Source: Candidatus Desulfosporosinus nitrosoreducens
Lineage (GTDB): Bacteria > Bacillota > Desulfitobacteriia > Desulfitobacteriales > Desulfitobacteriaceae
NCBI RefSeq assembly: GCF_030954495.1
Contig: NZ_JAVHUW010000017.1
Span: forward strand, 1 to 34,216
Length of the DNA: 34,216 nucleotides
Reading direction: 5' to 3'
In this document: one piece after another, positions 16,736-24,933 of the stretch
Numbering within the stretch: the stretch's first letter is position 1
Layout of the letters: the number at the start of each line of letters is the position of its first letter
Program-made: the position numbers and the translations under genes
The notes under the pieces: model-generated
The model's input: only the letters and a program-made list of their open reading frames with translations
What the model was told of the DNA's origin: nothing
Database searches by the model: none

Positions 16736-17587
16736 ATGAATGCACAAAAAGATAGAGACTGCTTGAAGATAGCGTTCTACGGAAAGGGAGGAATCGGTAA
16801 ATCGACGGTTGCCTCTAATGTTTCCGCAGCGCTATCGATGCAGGGGTTCAAGACATTGCTTATAGGGTGTGATCCTAAAGCCGATTCCGCAAGATGCCTC
16901 GTGGGGCACAAGATTCCCACAGTCCTGCAACAGCTGCATAAAAAACAGGATAACATCGCTAGAGAGGACATCATGTTCCCCGGTTTTAACGGTGTGGCCT
17001 GTATTGAAGCAGGAGGACCCGAAGCTGGTGTTGGCTGCGCGGGCCGGGGGATCATCACGATGATGGAAGAGCTGACGCACCTGGAGATCTTGAATGAAGG
17101 TTGGGATGTTGTCGTATATGATGTGCTGGGAGATGTGGTATGCGGCGGCTTTTCGGTTCCTATGCGCGAAGGGTATGCGGATAGGATCTATATCGTAACA
17201 TCCTCGGAATTCATGTCTGTCTACGCTGCTAATAATATCATGAAGGCAGTAGCCAGAAGCCAAGGCAAGAGAACAGTGAACTTGGGAGGGATAATCCACA
17301 ACCAGAGGAATGGCGAGTCGAGTGTTGAGTCAGTCGAAGATTTTGCAGCTCGAACGGCTACGCGGGTGCTGGCAAGCATCCCCTTCAGCAGGGAAATCGT
17401 CCTGTCGGAACTCGAAGGCAAAACGGTACTAGAGAAGTACCCGGAATCCCAAACAGCCAGGTTCTTCAGGGAATTGGCGGGTATTATCGCCATGGGTCAG
17501 GGATCTAGCCCAGAACCACTGAGCAATGACGAGCTGGAGGAGTTTAGCCACTACATGCTCGATTTGGAACTGCAAAATCATAGATAA
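16736..17587 (+). CDS. NifH-like ATP-dependent reductase (nitrogenase-like)
   Basis: A 283-aa protein of the NifH/BchL/CfbC family. The P-loop is GKGGIGKST (16-24), GCDPKAD follows at 44-50, and the two bridging [4Fe-4S] cysteines are C101 (GVGCAGRG) and C136 (DVVCGGF). It should form a homodimer that passes electrons, with ATP hydrolysis, to the DK-like complex encoded next. Switch II reads DVLGDVVCGG as in true reductases. ATG 16736 follows GAAAGGAAAGC. First gene after the cobalamin riboswitch. It is not a standard nitrogenase Fe protein: nifENB and other nif genes are absent from the window. Confidence 0.92.
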   Translation: MNAQKDRDCLKIAFYGKGGIGKSTVASNVSAALSMQGFKTLLIGCDPKADSARCLVGHKIPTVLQQLHKKQDNIAREDIMFPGFNGVACIEAGGPEAGVGCAGRGIITMMEELTHLEILNEGWDVVVYDVLGDVVCGGFSVPMREGYADRIYIVTSSEFMSVYAANNIMKAVARSQGKRTVNLGGIIHNQRNGESSVESVEDFAARTATRVLASIPFSREIVLSELEGKTVLEKYPESQTARFFRELAGIIAMGQGSSPEPLSNDELEEFSHYMLDLELQNHR

Positions 17588-17617
17588 GCGGTCGCCGGAA
17601 AAACGGAGGAATTGGAA

Positions 17618-18862
17618 TTGTCTTGCAAAGGATATCTAGGCACAAGCATCCTTGGAGAAAAAATTAAGATCGTGGATCTGACAAGGGAAAAAATACCGCT
17701 CGACAGTTTTTTCGAACGGGGTATAGCAGATGATGACTGCGGTGAACTTGTCAATCTGGCCTTGTGTGTGCCTGACCTTTATGTCTTGGCGGTAGGTCCT
17801 TCAGCCTGCTCGAAGGTACTGTATTACAGGGCCTACAAGAAGGGGCTGAACGAGAGGCTGTTCTTGCTCGCGGTGTCCAGCGCTGATTTTGCAACCGGGC
17901 AGCATCTTCATAAATTGGAAGAGATGCTGGAATGGCTTGCAGTTTCGCATCGGCCGAGGGCAATCATCATTTATATGACCTGTGGTGATCTGCTGGCTGG
18001 CAGCGATTTCACAGACCTGACGGTTCGGATGAGAGACAAATACGCTATACCGGTAAAACCTTTTGAGCGTGGACCGCTTTCCCGTAGAAGGGGGCTTCCC
18101 AGGGAGAGGCTGAGTGGTATTTTGGTTGATTTGCTCGAAATGAATACCCCTAAAGGGGAGAAGCGTCATTTTAACATCTTGGCAGACACAGACAAGCTTT
18201 CTGAAGCATCCGGGCTGAAACAGATACTCACGGACTGTGGCGCTGAAGGGATCAGGGAGTTTGCGGCCTTGGATTCCTATGAAGCTTTTGCGGGAATGGT
18301 CAATGCCCGATTAAACATAGCGCTGGATCGCTTCGGCTGCGAGATGGCGGCGCGCATGCGGGAGAAATGGAATATCCCTTTCGTCTTCTTACCAGCCCGG
18401 TACAACGTGAAAGAAATCAAGGGCAATTACGCTGTTTTGCTGGAGGCTTTACAAGTCACCTGGGATGTCAGTGGGGATGAGAAGGAGTACCACAGGGTTG
18501 CGGCCGAAGTATCTGAGGGATTAAGCGGCAAGAGGATCGCTGTGGGAATCGGGCAGAGATCCTTCGAGCTCACTCAGGCATTAGTAGAATTAGGATTGGA
18601 TGTTGCGCTCATCTTTGTAGAAACAGTTTCGAAACCGGAAATTGCCTACATTCAGGCACTGGCTGCTATGAACAGTCCTGCGCAGATATATCTGATTTCG
18701 AACATATCTGCTGAAACGCAAGCGAATGATTTTCAAGAGATTGATATTGCGATTGGAGAAAAAGCGTCATTTTATTGTGACCAAGCAAAAGCAATACCGG
18801 TGAGTAACGAATATCGTTTTGGTTATGAGGATATATTGGGGATCTTGGAGGCAATAAGATGA
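17618..18862 (+). CDS. Nitrogenase component-1-like subunit (D-like)
   Basis: A 414-aa nitrogenase molybdenum-iron-protein-like subunit, shorter than NifD. Candidate cluster ligands are C64 (VGPSACS, equivalent to the first NifD P-cluster Cys) and C122 (YMTCGDLLAGSD, equivalent to the TCxxxLIGDD motif). No cysteine lies between them, so the middle NifD P-cluster ligand is missing. With C19 and C37 of the next subunit this gives four cysteines, enough for one [4Fe-4S] cluster as in BchNB-type enzymes rather than an 8Fe P-cluster. TTG 17618 is chosen with GGAGGA 7 nt upstream; TTG 17612 is too close. The stop overlaps the next ATG by 4 bp. Confidence 0.85.
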   Translation: MSCKGYLGTSILGEKIKIVDLTREKIPLDSFFERGIADDDCGELVNLALCVPDLYVLAVGPSACSKVLYYRAYKKGLNERLFLLAVSSADFATGQHLHKLEEMLEWLAVSHRPRAIIIYMTCGDLLAGSDFTDLTVRMRDKYAIPVKPFERGPLSRRRGLPRERLSGILVDLLEMNTPKGEKRHFNILADTDKLSEASGLKQILTDCGAEGIREFAALDSYEAFAGMVNARLNIALDRFGCEMAARMREKWNIPFVFLPARYNVKEIKGNYAVLLEALQVTWDVSGDEKEYHRVAAEVSEGLSGKRIAVGIGQRSFELTQALVELGLDVALIFVETVSKPEIAYIQALAAMNSPAQIYLISNISAETQANDFQEIDIAIGEKASFYCDQAKAIPVSNEYRFGYEDILGILEAIR

Positions 18863-20058
18863 AAGGGATATTCAATCGCGTTCCGCCGCTGGCAAGCGAT
18901 TATTCGGGGGCTTGCTCCGTGCTCTTTGCCTTTTCTTCACTTAACCTTTTGTATACGCCGGGCGGATGCAGCAGCGCAATTATCGAATTTGATGAGATCA
19001 GGGATTGGCGGCGAACCTTATTTTTCAGTTCCAAGCTGGGAGAATTGGAAGCCGTAATGGGTGCGGAGGAGGAGTTTCTGGAGAATGCGGAAACACTCTG
19101 CGCCCGGAACGGGTCTGGTGTCGAATTTATAGCGGTGATCGGCACACCAGTACCTGCCTTTACGGGAGTTGACCTACAGGCAATCGCGGAAAAGCTGGGC
19201 AGGCGGACAGGATTGCCTGCCTTGGCCTTCTCTACCGAGGGATTTGAAAATTACTACTCCGGCGTGCACCATGCCTTGTTGACCTTGGGAAAAAGTTTTT
19301 TGGAGCGGCGGGAAAAGAAGTCTAAGCGCGTGAACATTATCGGTTATACCCCGCTAAGCCTTGGGGCCGGAGTGCATCTAACCGAACTTGTCGGGGTGCT
19401 TAGCCGCTGCGGGCTGGAAATCAGCTGCCTGCCGACGGGAGAAATTGAACTGGAAACCTTTAAGGGAATGGCCTCTGCCGCTTTGAACATCGTCGTGTCG
19501 CATGAGGGTACGGGGCTGGCCCAATATATGCAGAGGGAATATTCCATACCATATGTCATGAATGTGCCGGTAGGACTGTGGGGGATGAGGCGGTTGCTTC
19601 AAGTCCTGAAGGAGGTGCTGGCTATTCCCCTGAGCTCTGCGGTCGAGGAGCCGTATGTGCCCAGGGAGAAGGTTCAGTCCGGCCGGCATGCCGTCGTGAT
19701 CGGAGAGCCGCTGTTTGCTGCGTGTCTGGCGGATTGTCTGCGCTATGACTTTGGTTTTGCTCAGGTTGAGCCGGTGGCCTTAATAAAAAGCGACCGGCGA
19801 ATGAAAAGAGTATACCGGGAAGAGTCCCTTTTGGATGTAAAATTATTTGAAGATGAGGATACTTTAGCACAGTGGACAGATCAGATGCCGGCAGATGTCA
19901 TCGTTGGCGATCCTTTGTACAAGCGGCTGTTTAGCGGATGCAATGCCCAATATATACCGATACCACACATAGGGTTGAGCGGCGTTATACATGCCGATAT
20001 GAATTACGAGTTTATCGGGGTAGGGGGACACGACTATTTATCAAAATTTATCCGCTGA
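18859..20058 (+). CDS. Nitrogenase component-1-like subunit (K-like)
   Basis: A 399-aa partner of the D-like subunit. The N-terminal Cys regions are DYSGACS (C19) and TPGGCSSA (C37). SSKLGELEAVMGAEEE matches the family segment preceding the third ligand, but the third motif reads VIGTPVPAFTGVD and has no Cys. Further landmarks are GTGLAQYMQREYSIPYV and GDPLYKRLF. The last codons (FIR) and the TGA lie inside the structured repeat at 20047, so the C-terminus was created or is shared by that element. It should form a heterodimer/tetramer with the D-like protein. ATG overlaps the upstream TGA. Confidence 0.84.
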   Translation: MKGIFNRVPPLASDYSGACSVLFAFSSLNLLYTPGGCSSAIIEFDEIRDWRRTLFFSSKLGELEAVMGAEEEFLENAETLCARNGSGVEFIAVIGTPVPAFTGVDLQAIAEKLGRRTGLPALAFSTEGFENYYSGVHHALLTLGKSFLERREKKSKRVNIIGYTPLSLGAGVHLTELVGVLSRCGLEISCLPTGEIELETFKGMASAALNIVVSHEGTGLAQYMQREYSIPYVMNVPVGLWGMRRLLQVLKEVLAIPLSSAVEEPYVPREKVQSGRHAVVIGEPLFAACLADCLRYDFGFAQVEPVALIKSDRRMKRVYREESLLDVKLFEDEDTLAQWTDQMPADVIVGDPLYKRLFSGCNAQYIPIPHIGLSGVIHADMNYEFIGVGGHDYLSKFIR

Positions 20059-20175
20059 CTAATCCGCTCTAAGACTCCCGCTTCAGCAAGGGTGAGTCAA
20101 GAGCGGCTAAGTCCCTGGATAAGTGCGACTAGGATTCAGTTGGAGTAAAACTCGGCCTGAATCAAGTCTTCTTTA
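20047..20175 (+). repeat. Structured ~130-bp repeat, copy 2 (before btuF-like gene)
   Basis: Second copy of the element at 16431. Stems are improved relative to copy 1: CCGCTCT/AGAGCGG and GACTC/GAGTC are perfect, GATTCAG/CTGAATC is perfect, and GAG/CTC replaces GAG/TTC. The differences mostly keep base pairing. It begins within the last four codons of the K-like gene and ends about 50 bp before the binding-protein start. Confidence 0.85.
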
Positions 20176-20223
20176 TAGACAGATAAAGATACACCATCTA
20201 AGAAATGAAATGGAGGAAATCTC

Positions 20224-21348
20224 GTGATGAAAAACTATAAGAAATTGACAAGTGTCTTGTCTATCCTGTTGGTTGCTGTTCTTCTCTTAAGCCTCGCAGG
20301 CTGCCAGGCTGCGGGGAGCACGCCTGCGGCCCAAACGTCGGCCGGTCAGACGACCGGGACTAAGACTGTCACCGACTTAGTCGGCAATCAGGTAAAAATC
20401 AAGAACAACATCGAAAGAATTGCGATTATCCCCATCCCTTGGGCTTCAGTAGCCTTTGCAGTGGATGGCTCCGGCAAAAAGATCGTAGGAATGCATCCGT
20501 CCGCGATGGAGTCCTACCAGAATTGCATCTTGAAGACTGTTGCGCCTGAGATGGCCGCTGCGAATTCGACCTTCGTGGACAATAGCTTCAACGTTAATTA
20601 TGAAGAAATAGCCAAGCTGAAACCTGACCTTGCGGTCATCTGGGACTATCAGCCGGAAGTCGGGAAAAAGCTGGCGGAGCTGGGCATACCTTCCGTAGCC
20701 ATCAAATACGGTACGCTCCAAGATGTGCAGAATGGTATCAAGTTGCTCGGTGAGATCTTGAATAAGCAGGACAGGGCGGCAGCACTCATAAAGTGGCAGA
20801 ATGACGTTATCAACAGTTTGCAGTCCAAAACGAAAGAGCTGACAAGCAAGGACAAAACCAAGGTGCTTTATCTGCGGGACAAACAACTGCAAGTCGGCGC
20901 GGGTCAATCGATCAACAAACTTATGATTGAAAGCGTAGGCGGCGAGAATGTTGCCGACAAGGTGAGTGGTTCATGGACGAAAGTGTCCATGGAGCAGGTT
21001 ATGGCCTGGAATCCTGATGTTATTATCCTGAGCGATTTCTCCGATATTGTCCCGGAGGACCTATATAAAAATAAACTCCCGGGACAGGATTGGAGCAGTA
21101 TCCAGGCTGTGAAGAACCAGAAAGTATACAAGGCACCTATGGGCATCTACAGATGGGATGCACCGTGTGTAGAAACCCCTCTGATGATGGAGTGGATTGG
21201 TAAGGTTATCCATCCCGAGATGTTTGCCAATTTGGATTTAAGGAATGACTTAAGGACATTTTACCAGCAATTTTTCAATTACAAGCTGACTGATGCGGAA
21301 CTGGATCAGATCCTCAACAGCAAACTTAATCCCGGTCTGAAAATATAA
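20224..21348 (+). CDS. FecB/BtuF-type substrate-binding lipoprotein
   Basis: A 374-aa TroA-like periplasmic-binding-protein of the iron-siderophore/cobalamin class. The signal peptide ends in lipobox SLAGC and is followed by a Ser/Thr/Ala-rich linker. The domain starts VTDLVGNQVKIKNNIERIAI; YEEIAKLKPDLAVIWD and AWNPDVIILSDFS mark the two lobes. It should deliver a metal chelate to the permease encoded next. GTG 20224 and ATG 20227 are both possible after GGAGG. Placement behind a B12-riboswitch-controlled operon favours a corrinoid or related tetrapyrrole, but iron or other metal complexes cannot be excluded. Confidence 0.88.
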   Translation: MMKNYKKLTSVLSILLVAVLLLSLAGCQAAGSTPAAQTSAGQTTGTKTVTDLVGNQVKIKNNIERIAIIPIPWASVAFAVDGSGKKIVGMHPSAMESYQNCILKTVAPEMAAANSTFVDNSFNVNYEEIAKLKPDLAVIWDYQPEVGKKLAELGIPSVAIKYGTLQDVQNGIKLLGEILNKQDRAAALIKWQNDVINSLQSKTKELTSKDKTKVLYLRDKQLQVGAGQSINKLMIESVGGENVADKVSGSWTKVSMEQVMAWNPDVIILSDFSDIVPEDLYKNKLPGQDWSSIQAVKNQKVYKAPMGIYRWDAPCVETPLMMEWIGKVIHPEMFANLDLRNDLRTFYQQFFNYKLTDAELDQILNSKLNPGLKI

Positions 21349-21419
21349 AAGAGGTGCACGGAGGGATTAGGACAATATCCCCGATATCCCCGACGTAAGA
21401 TCGTGAATCAGAGTGGACT

Positions 21420-22457
21420 ATGGAAGTACGAGGAAAACTGAAAATGACGGTAAAGCAAAAGAACCTGAAGGTTACCTGGATCGCGCTGTTGTCGCTGCTG
21501 GCACTTACATTTTTTGTATCGCTTTTTTCGGGAAGGTATTGGATTGCCCCGGGAGAGGTTGGGAAGATACTGATCGATAGGTTTAGGGGGTTGACACAGG
21601 ATGGTATGGATGTCTCCGTTGTCTGGGGCATCCGTATGCCGAGAACGCTGCTCAACGTGCTGGTGGGGTCCGGGCTGGCCATCGCGGGGGCGGCGTTCCA
21701 GGGGCTTTTTCAGAATCCGCTGGTAAGTCCCGATGTCTTAGGTGTCAGCTCAGGCGCGGCCTTCGGTGCAGTCTTTGGCATACTGCTTGCGGGCATCAAC
21801 AATTTTACAACAGCCCTGGCACTCGTTTTTGGAATAGTGAGCGTGTTTATAACCTACACACTCTCTAAGCTGCGAGGGGAATCGACTACCTTGTCGATAG
21901 TGCTGTCCGGTATGATCATATCTGCGGTATTCAGTGCACTGATATCCCTAATCAAATACGTTGCAGACCCTTATGACAAGCTGCCTGCTATCACCTATTG
22001 GCTCATGGGGAGTTTTGCCAATGCCTCTTACAATAATTTAAAGCTGGTCGGAGTCCCTATTTTACTCGGAATCGTCATATTACTGATGTTGCGCTGGCGG
22101 ATCAATATCCTGTCGCTGGGGGATGAGGAGGCCTATTCCTTGGGGGTGAACCCCGTGAAAACCAGGCTGGTCATTATTATTATGGCCACACTCGTTACGG
22201 CCTCATGCGTAACGGTCACGGGCGTGATTGGCTGGGTCGGCTTGGTTATTCCGCATATAAGCCGCATGCTCACGGGAGAGGACCACCAAAACCTGCTTCC
22301 TGCCTCAGGTATTGTAGGAGCGATTTTTATGATTATTGTTGATATGATTGCGCGGACGGCGACAGCTGCGGAAATCCCTATCGGCATCTTAACAGCTCTG
22401 GTAGGCGCTCCGTTTTTTGCAATTCTGTTTAAAAGATCGAAAGGCGACTGGCTATGA
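21420..22457 (+). CDS. FecCD/BtuC-type ABC transporter permease
   Basis: A 345-aa permease with about 9-10 hydrophobic helices. FecCD landmarks: RMPRTLLNVLVGSGLAIAGA near residue 70, FQNPLVSPDVLGVSSGAAFG, and the C-terminal VTVTGVIGWVGLVIPHISR. ATG 21420 is used; ATG 21444 (MTVKQKN) is an alternative with GAGGAAAA in front. The stop overlaps the ATPase start (ATGA). Confidence 0.92.
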   Translation: MEVRGKLKMTVKQKNLKVTWIALLSLLALTFFVSLFSGRYWIAPGEVGKILIDRFRGLTQDGMDVSVVWGIRMPRTLLNVLVGSGLAIAGAAFQGLFQNPLVSPDVLGVSSGAAFGAVFGILLAGINNFTTALALVFGIVSVFITYTLSKLRGESTTLSIVLSGMIISAVFSALISLIKYVADPYDKLPAITYWLMGSFANASYNNLKLVGVPILLGIVILLMLRWRINILSLGDEEAYSLGVNPVKTRLVIIIMATLVTASCVTVTGVIGWVGLVIPHISRMLTGEDHQNLLPASGIVGAIFMIIVDMIARTATAAEIPIGILTALVGAPFFAILFKRSKGDWL

Positions 22458-23257
22458 TACTTGAAGTGAAAAGCGGATATTTCGGTTATACGAAGGACAA
22501 TACCATTTTGAGGGATATCAGCTTTACTCTTGGTGAAAAAGAGATTATGACCATCTTGGGCCAAAATGGCGTCGGCAAAACGACCATCTTAAAGTGCGTG
22601 ACGGGGATACTTAAATGGCAGCAAGGGCAGACTTTGATCGATGGAAAAGTCATAGGATCTTCAAGGACAGCGCGAGAGCAGATCCCTATTGGTTATGTGC
22701 CGCAGGCGCACAGTTTTTCCTTTCCTTATACGGTTAAGGAAGTAGTAACTATGGGTCGGGCCAGGCATATTGGCCTCTTTTCTGTGCCATCCAAGAATGA
22801 CAGGAAAATCGTGGACCAAGCAATCGACGAGGTTGGTATCGGATATATACGGGACAAGCTGTGTTCGCAATTGAGCGGAGGACAGTTGCAGCTTGTGTTC
22901 ATTGCCAGGGCTTTGGCGGGTGAGCCCAAGGTGCTGATTCTTGATGAACCGGAGTCACATCTGGATTTCAGGAACCAGTTCATGATCCTGAAGCTGATTA
23001 AAAAACTGGTCAGGGAACGCGGCATATCTTGCATCATTAATACTCACTATCCGGAGCATGCTTTGCGCCTAGCGGATACCACCCTGCTCTTGGGCCGGGA
23101 TTCGTATTTGTTTGGCAAGACTGGCGAGATCATCATCGAGGAGAATGTAAGGGAGTATTTCGGCATCGACGTCAGGATTCTGGCGGTGCCCTATAGAAAT
23201 GAAGAGCTTAAGGCATTTGTCGTGCTGGACAGTATGGATAGTCGGCAGAATGGGTAA
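22454..23257 (+). CDS. FecE/BtuD-type ABC transporter ATPase
   Basis: A 267-aa ATP-binding subunit. Walker A GQNGVGKTT, Q-loop YVPQAHSF, signature LSGGQLQLVFIARAL, Walker B VLILDEPESHLD and switch His NTHYPEHA are all present. Completes the importer started at 20224. The end of the gene is followed by a B12-box remnant. Confidence 0.93.
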   Translation: MILEVKSGYFGYTKDNTILRDISFTLGEKEIMTILGQNGVGKTTILKCVTGILKWQQGQTLIDGKVIGSSRTAREQIPIGYVPQAHSFSFPYTVKEVVTMGRARHIGLFSVPSKNDRKIVDQAIDEVGIGYIRDKLCSQLSGGQLQLVFIARALAGEPKVLILDEPESHLDFRNQFMILKLIKKLVRERGISCIINTHYPEHALRLADTTLLLGRDSYLFGKTGEIIIEENVREYFGIDVRILAVPYRNEELKAFVVLDSMDSRQNG

Positions 23258-23269
23258 TCTATTGGCTTA

Positions 23270-23350
23270 AAAACCCGAACTGGTTAATAATGGGGTTTAA
23301 GTCAGGAAACCTGCCTGTTTTTGTACACTAAAAGACTCTACAGTTGCTAG
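23270..23350 (+). promoter_or_regulatory. Degenerate cobalamin riboswitch, 3' remnant
   Basis: AAGTCAGGAAACCTGCC (23299-23315) is a good B12 box. It follows AAACCC/GGGGTTT and is followed by a CTAGGGGGGTG-type stretch like that after the intact riboswitch. The large internal core (GCCACTGTGA and so on) is absent, so this is a truncated aptamer. Confidence 0.65.
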
Positions 23351-23394
23351 GGGGGTGTGCAGCGTTCATTGAACATGGTTTGCGTTGTTTTTGG

Positions 23395-23425
23395 ACCTCT
23401 TGACATTACCCGTCAAGAGGTTTTT
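23395..23425 (+). terminator. Terminator behind the B12-box remnant
   Basis: ACCTCTTGAC (23395-23404) pairs perfectly with GTCAAGAGGT (23412-23421) and is followed by TTTT. Probably the former expression platform of the truncated riboswitch. Confidence 0.85.
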
Positions 23426-23463
23426 GGTGTTTGCCGTAGAACGATTAGAAAAAGAGAACTAAA

Positions 23464-23523
23464 ATGCAAAAGGATTTGTCCATATTTATACTGGCGCAGA
23501 AAGAGGAAAGACAACAGTGAATG
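23464..23523 (+). pseudogene. Corrinoid adenosyltransferase (cobO/btuR) N-terminal fragment
   Basis: The frame from 23469 reads KGFVHIYTGAERGKTT, the start and P-loop of ATP:cob(I)alamin adenosyltransferases of the CobA/CobO/BtuR type. An ATG at 23464 is one base out of frame (run of four A where five would restore MQKGFVHIYTG). After GKTT the similarity ends. The gene is a frameshifted, truncated remnant downstream of a truncated B12 riboswitch, its natural regulator. Confidence 0.72.
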
Positions 23524-23534
23524 CATTAATAAAT

Positions 23535-23577
23535 ATACCACCGGAGCATTTTGAATTTCCAGTGGTATTCCTTTATT
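23535..23577 (+). terminator. Terminator-like hairpin after the cobO fragment
   Basis: ATACCACCGG (23535-23544) pairs with CCAGTGGTAT (23559-23568), one mismatch, followed by a T-rich TCCTTTATTT. No gene is seen from here to 23777. Confidence 0.6.
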
Positions 23578-23777
23578 TATTTGATTTATGCAGGAAATCT
23601 CGGATAATAATGGAATTGCTACGATACGAGAGAAGCATCCTAAATTATCATTAAAACCCTACTGAGCGATAATTACTCGGCGAGAGCCTTGGGTGGCATG
23701 TGTCGGGACGGGTTTAGAAGATATAGAGGGTGTGTGAAATAGTGGATCATAAGATAAACTAACTGGGAGGTTTAAAC

Positions 23778-24341
23778 GTGGAAGTTGCCATATATCCAAT
23801 ATCCGAGGAGCGCGTAGAGGATTTTCTCCATTTTTTCGATCATGTTGCTTTTGCTGATAATAAAGAGTGGTCTGACTGTTATTGTCAGTTTTATCATTTT
23901 GATGATGAGCAATGGGAACGACAGACGGCGGAAAGAAATCGGCTGTCCGCTATAAAATCAATCCAAGAGGGTAGAATGAAAGGTTATTTAGCTTACCTTG
24001 ATGGAAAGCCAATAGGGTGGTGCAATGTAAACGATAAAGTTAACTTTTCGAGGCTTGTTTCCAATAAAGAGTTATGGGATGGGGCAGAGGGAAAAATCTG
24101 TTCTATTGTTTGCTTTGTTATTGCCCCAGAGTATAGAAAGAAGGGTATGGCCCGCCAAATACTGGAAGCGCTATGTAATGACTACTCGAACAGAGGATAT
24201 GAATATGTGGAAGCATATCCGAGGAAAGGAGAACTTACACATGCCCAACATTATCATGGGCCTATGTCCATGTATGTAAAGGCAGGATTTTTGTTATACA
24301 GATCATTTAACCATTATGATATCGTGCGAAAGAAATTATAA
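23778..24341 (+). CDS. GNAT-family N-acetyltransferase
   Basis: A 187-aa protein with a single GNAT domain. The acetyl-CoA-binding beta4-alpha3 segment is VCFVIAPEYRKKGMARQILE near residues 112-131, followed by the alpha4/beta6 region MYVKAGFLLYRSFN. The N-terminal Cys/Trp-rich part (EWSDCYCQFYHFDDEQWE) is typical of a clostridial GNAT subgroup of unknown substrate. GTG start with GGGAGG about 9 nt upstream. Stands alone. A 190-bp AT-rich gap follows with no recognisable site. Confidence 0.85.
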   Translation: MEVAIYPISEERVEDFLHFFDHVAFADNKEWSDCYCQFYHFDDEQWERQTAERNRLSAIKSIQEGRMKGYLAYLDGKPIGWCNVNDKVNFSRLVSNKELWDGAEGKICSIVCFVIAPEYRKKGMARQILEALCNDYSNRGYEYVEAYPRKGELTHAQHYHGPMSMYVKAGFLLYRSFNHYDIVRKKL

Positions 24342-24534
24342 AATATGTTAAATAATATGGATGCGATAAGCTTCTTTTAAGGCTTAAAAAGGAATACCCC
24401 TGTTTTTTAGTAATTACAAAATAATTAATAATTCAAATAGAAAATTAGTTGTCGGAATTACCTAATTTTACTCTGCTAAGAGGGACTGGACTTTAAGATT
24501 TAAAGCTGATAAAAAATTAAGCTGGAGGTCAACT

Positions 24535-24879
24535 ATGCTGGATTTCCCAGGATTTATGAAGTCAAGCAAAAATCGAATAAGCAACAAAGAGCAAAATACA
24601 CAGGATATTGAGGGCTATTATTATACTGCTGTCGATGGTAGTCAGATGGCATTTTGGACATGTCATTCTGATAGAACTTCTAAAAAGCATAAGCATGACT
24701 TCGATGAGTATATGGTTTGTGTTTCCGGCCAATATACGGTGATCATGAATGATAAAGAGTATGTTCTCAACCCGGGAGATGAGATCCTCATCCCCAAGGG
24801 GACTGAGCAAGGCGGAAGGTGTATTGCCGGAACAAGAACGATCCATGCATTCGGCGGTAAACGTATTACCGGAGACTGA
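24535..24879 (+). CDS. Small cupin-domain protein
   Basis: A 114-aa single-domain cupin. Motif 1 is KHKHDFDEYMVCVSGQYTV (metal ligands two His and one Glu) and motif 2 is NPGDEILIPKGTEQGG with IHAFGG. It probably binds a metal and may be a small enzyme or sensor; the ligand is unknown. SD GGAGGT before ATG 24535. Confidence 0.82.
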   Translation: MLDFPGFMKSSKNRISNKEQNTQDIEGYYYTAVDGSQMAFWTCHSDRTSKKHKHDFDEYMVCVSGQYTVIMNDKEYVLNPGDEILIPKGTEQGGRCIAGTRTIHAFGGKRITGD

Positions 24880-24933
24880 TCCAATTCATCTTCGCCTATT
24901 TGCGCGCCTTGCTGGGTTCAAGCTCGAAATAAC
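24878..24933. repeat. ~55-bp imperfect direct repeat, left copy
   Basis: Begins GATCCAAT and ends GAAATAAC, with TTTGCGC and CTTGCT(G/A)GGTTCAA between. It starts at the stop codon of the cupin gene. The second copy is at 26035-26089; together they bracket the two-domain GNAT gene. Confidence 0.6.

Noticed and set aside
16736..20058. Genuine nitrogen-fixing nitrogenase (nifHDK)
   Set aside because: Subunits are too short, P-cluster cysteines are incomplete, and nifE/N/B and other assembly genes are missing.
23357..23554. 65-aa ORF overlapping the B12-box terminator
   Set aside because: Crosses a perfect terminator and reads the cobO fragment in the wrong frame; composition is not protein-like.
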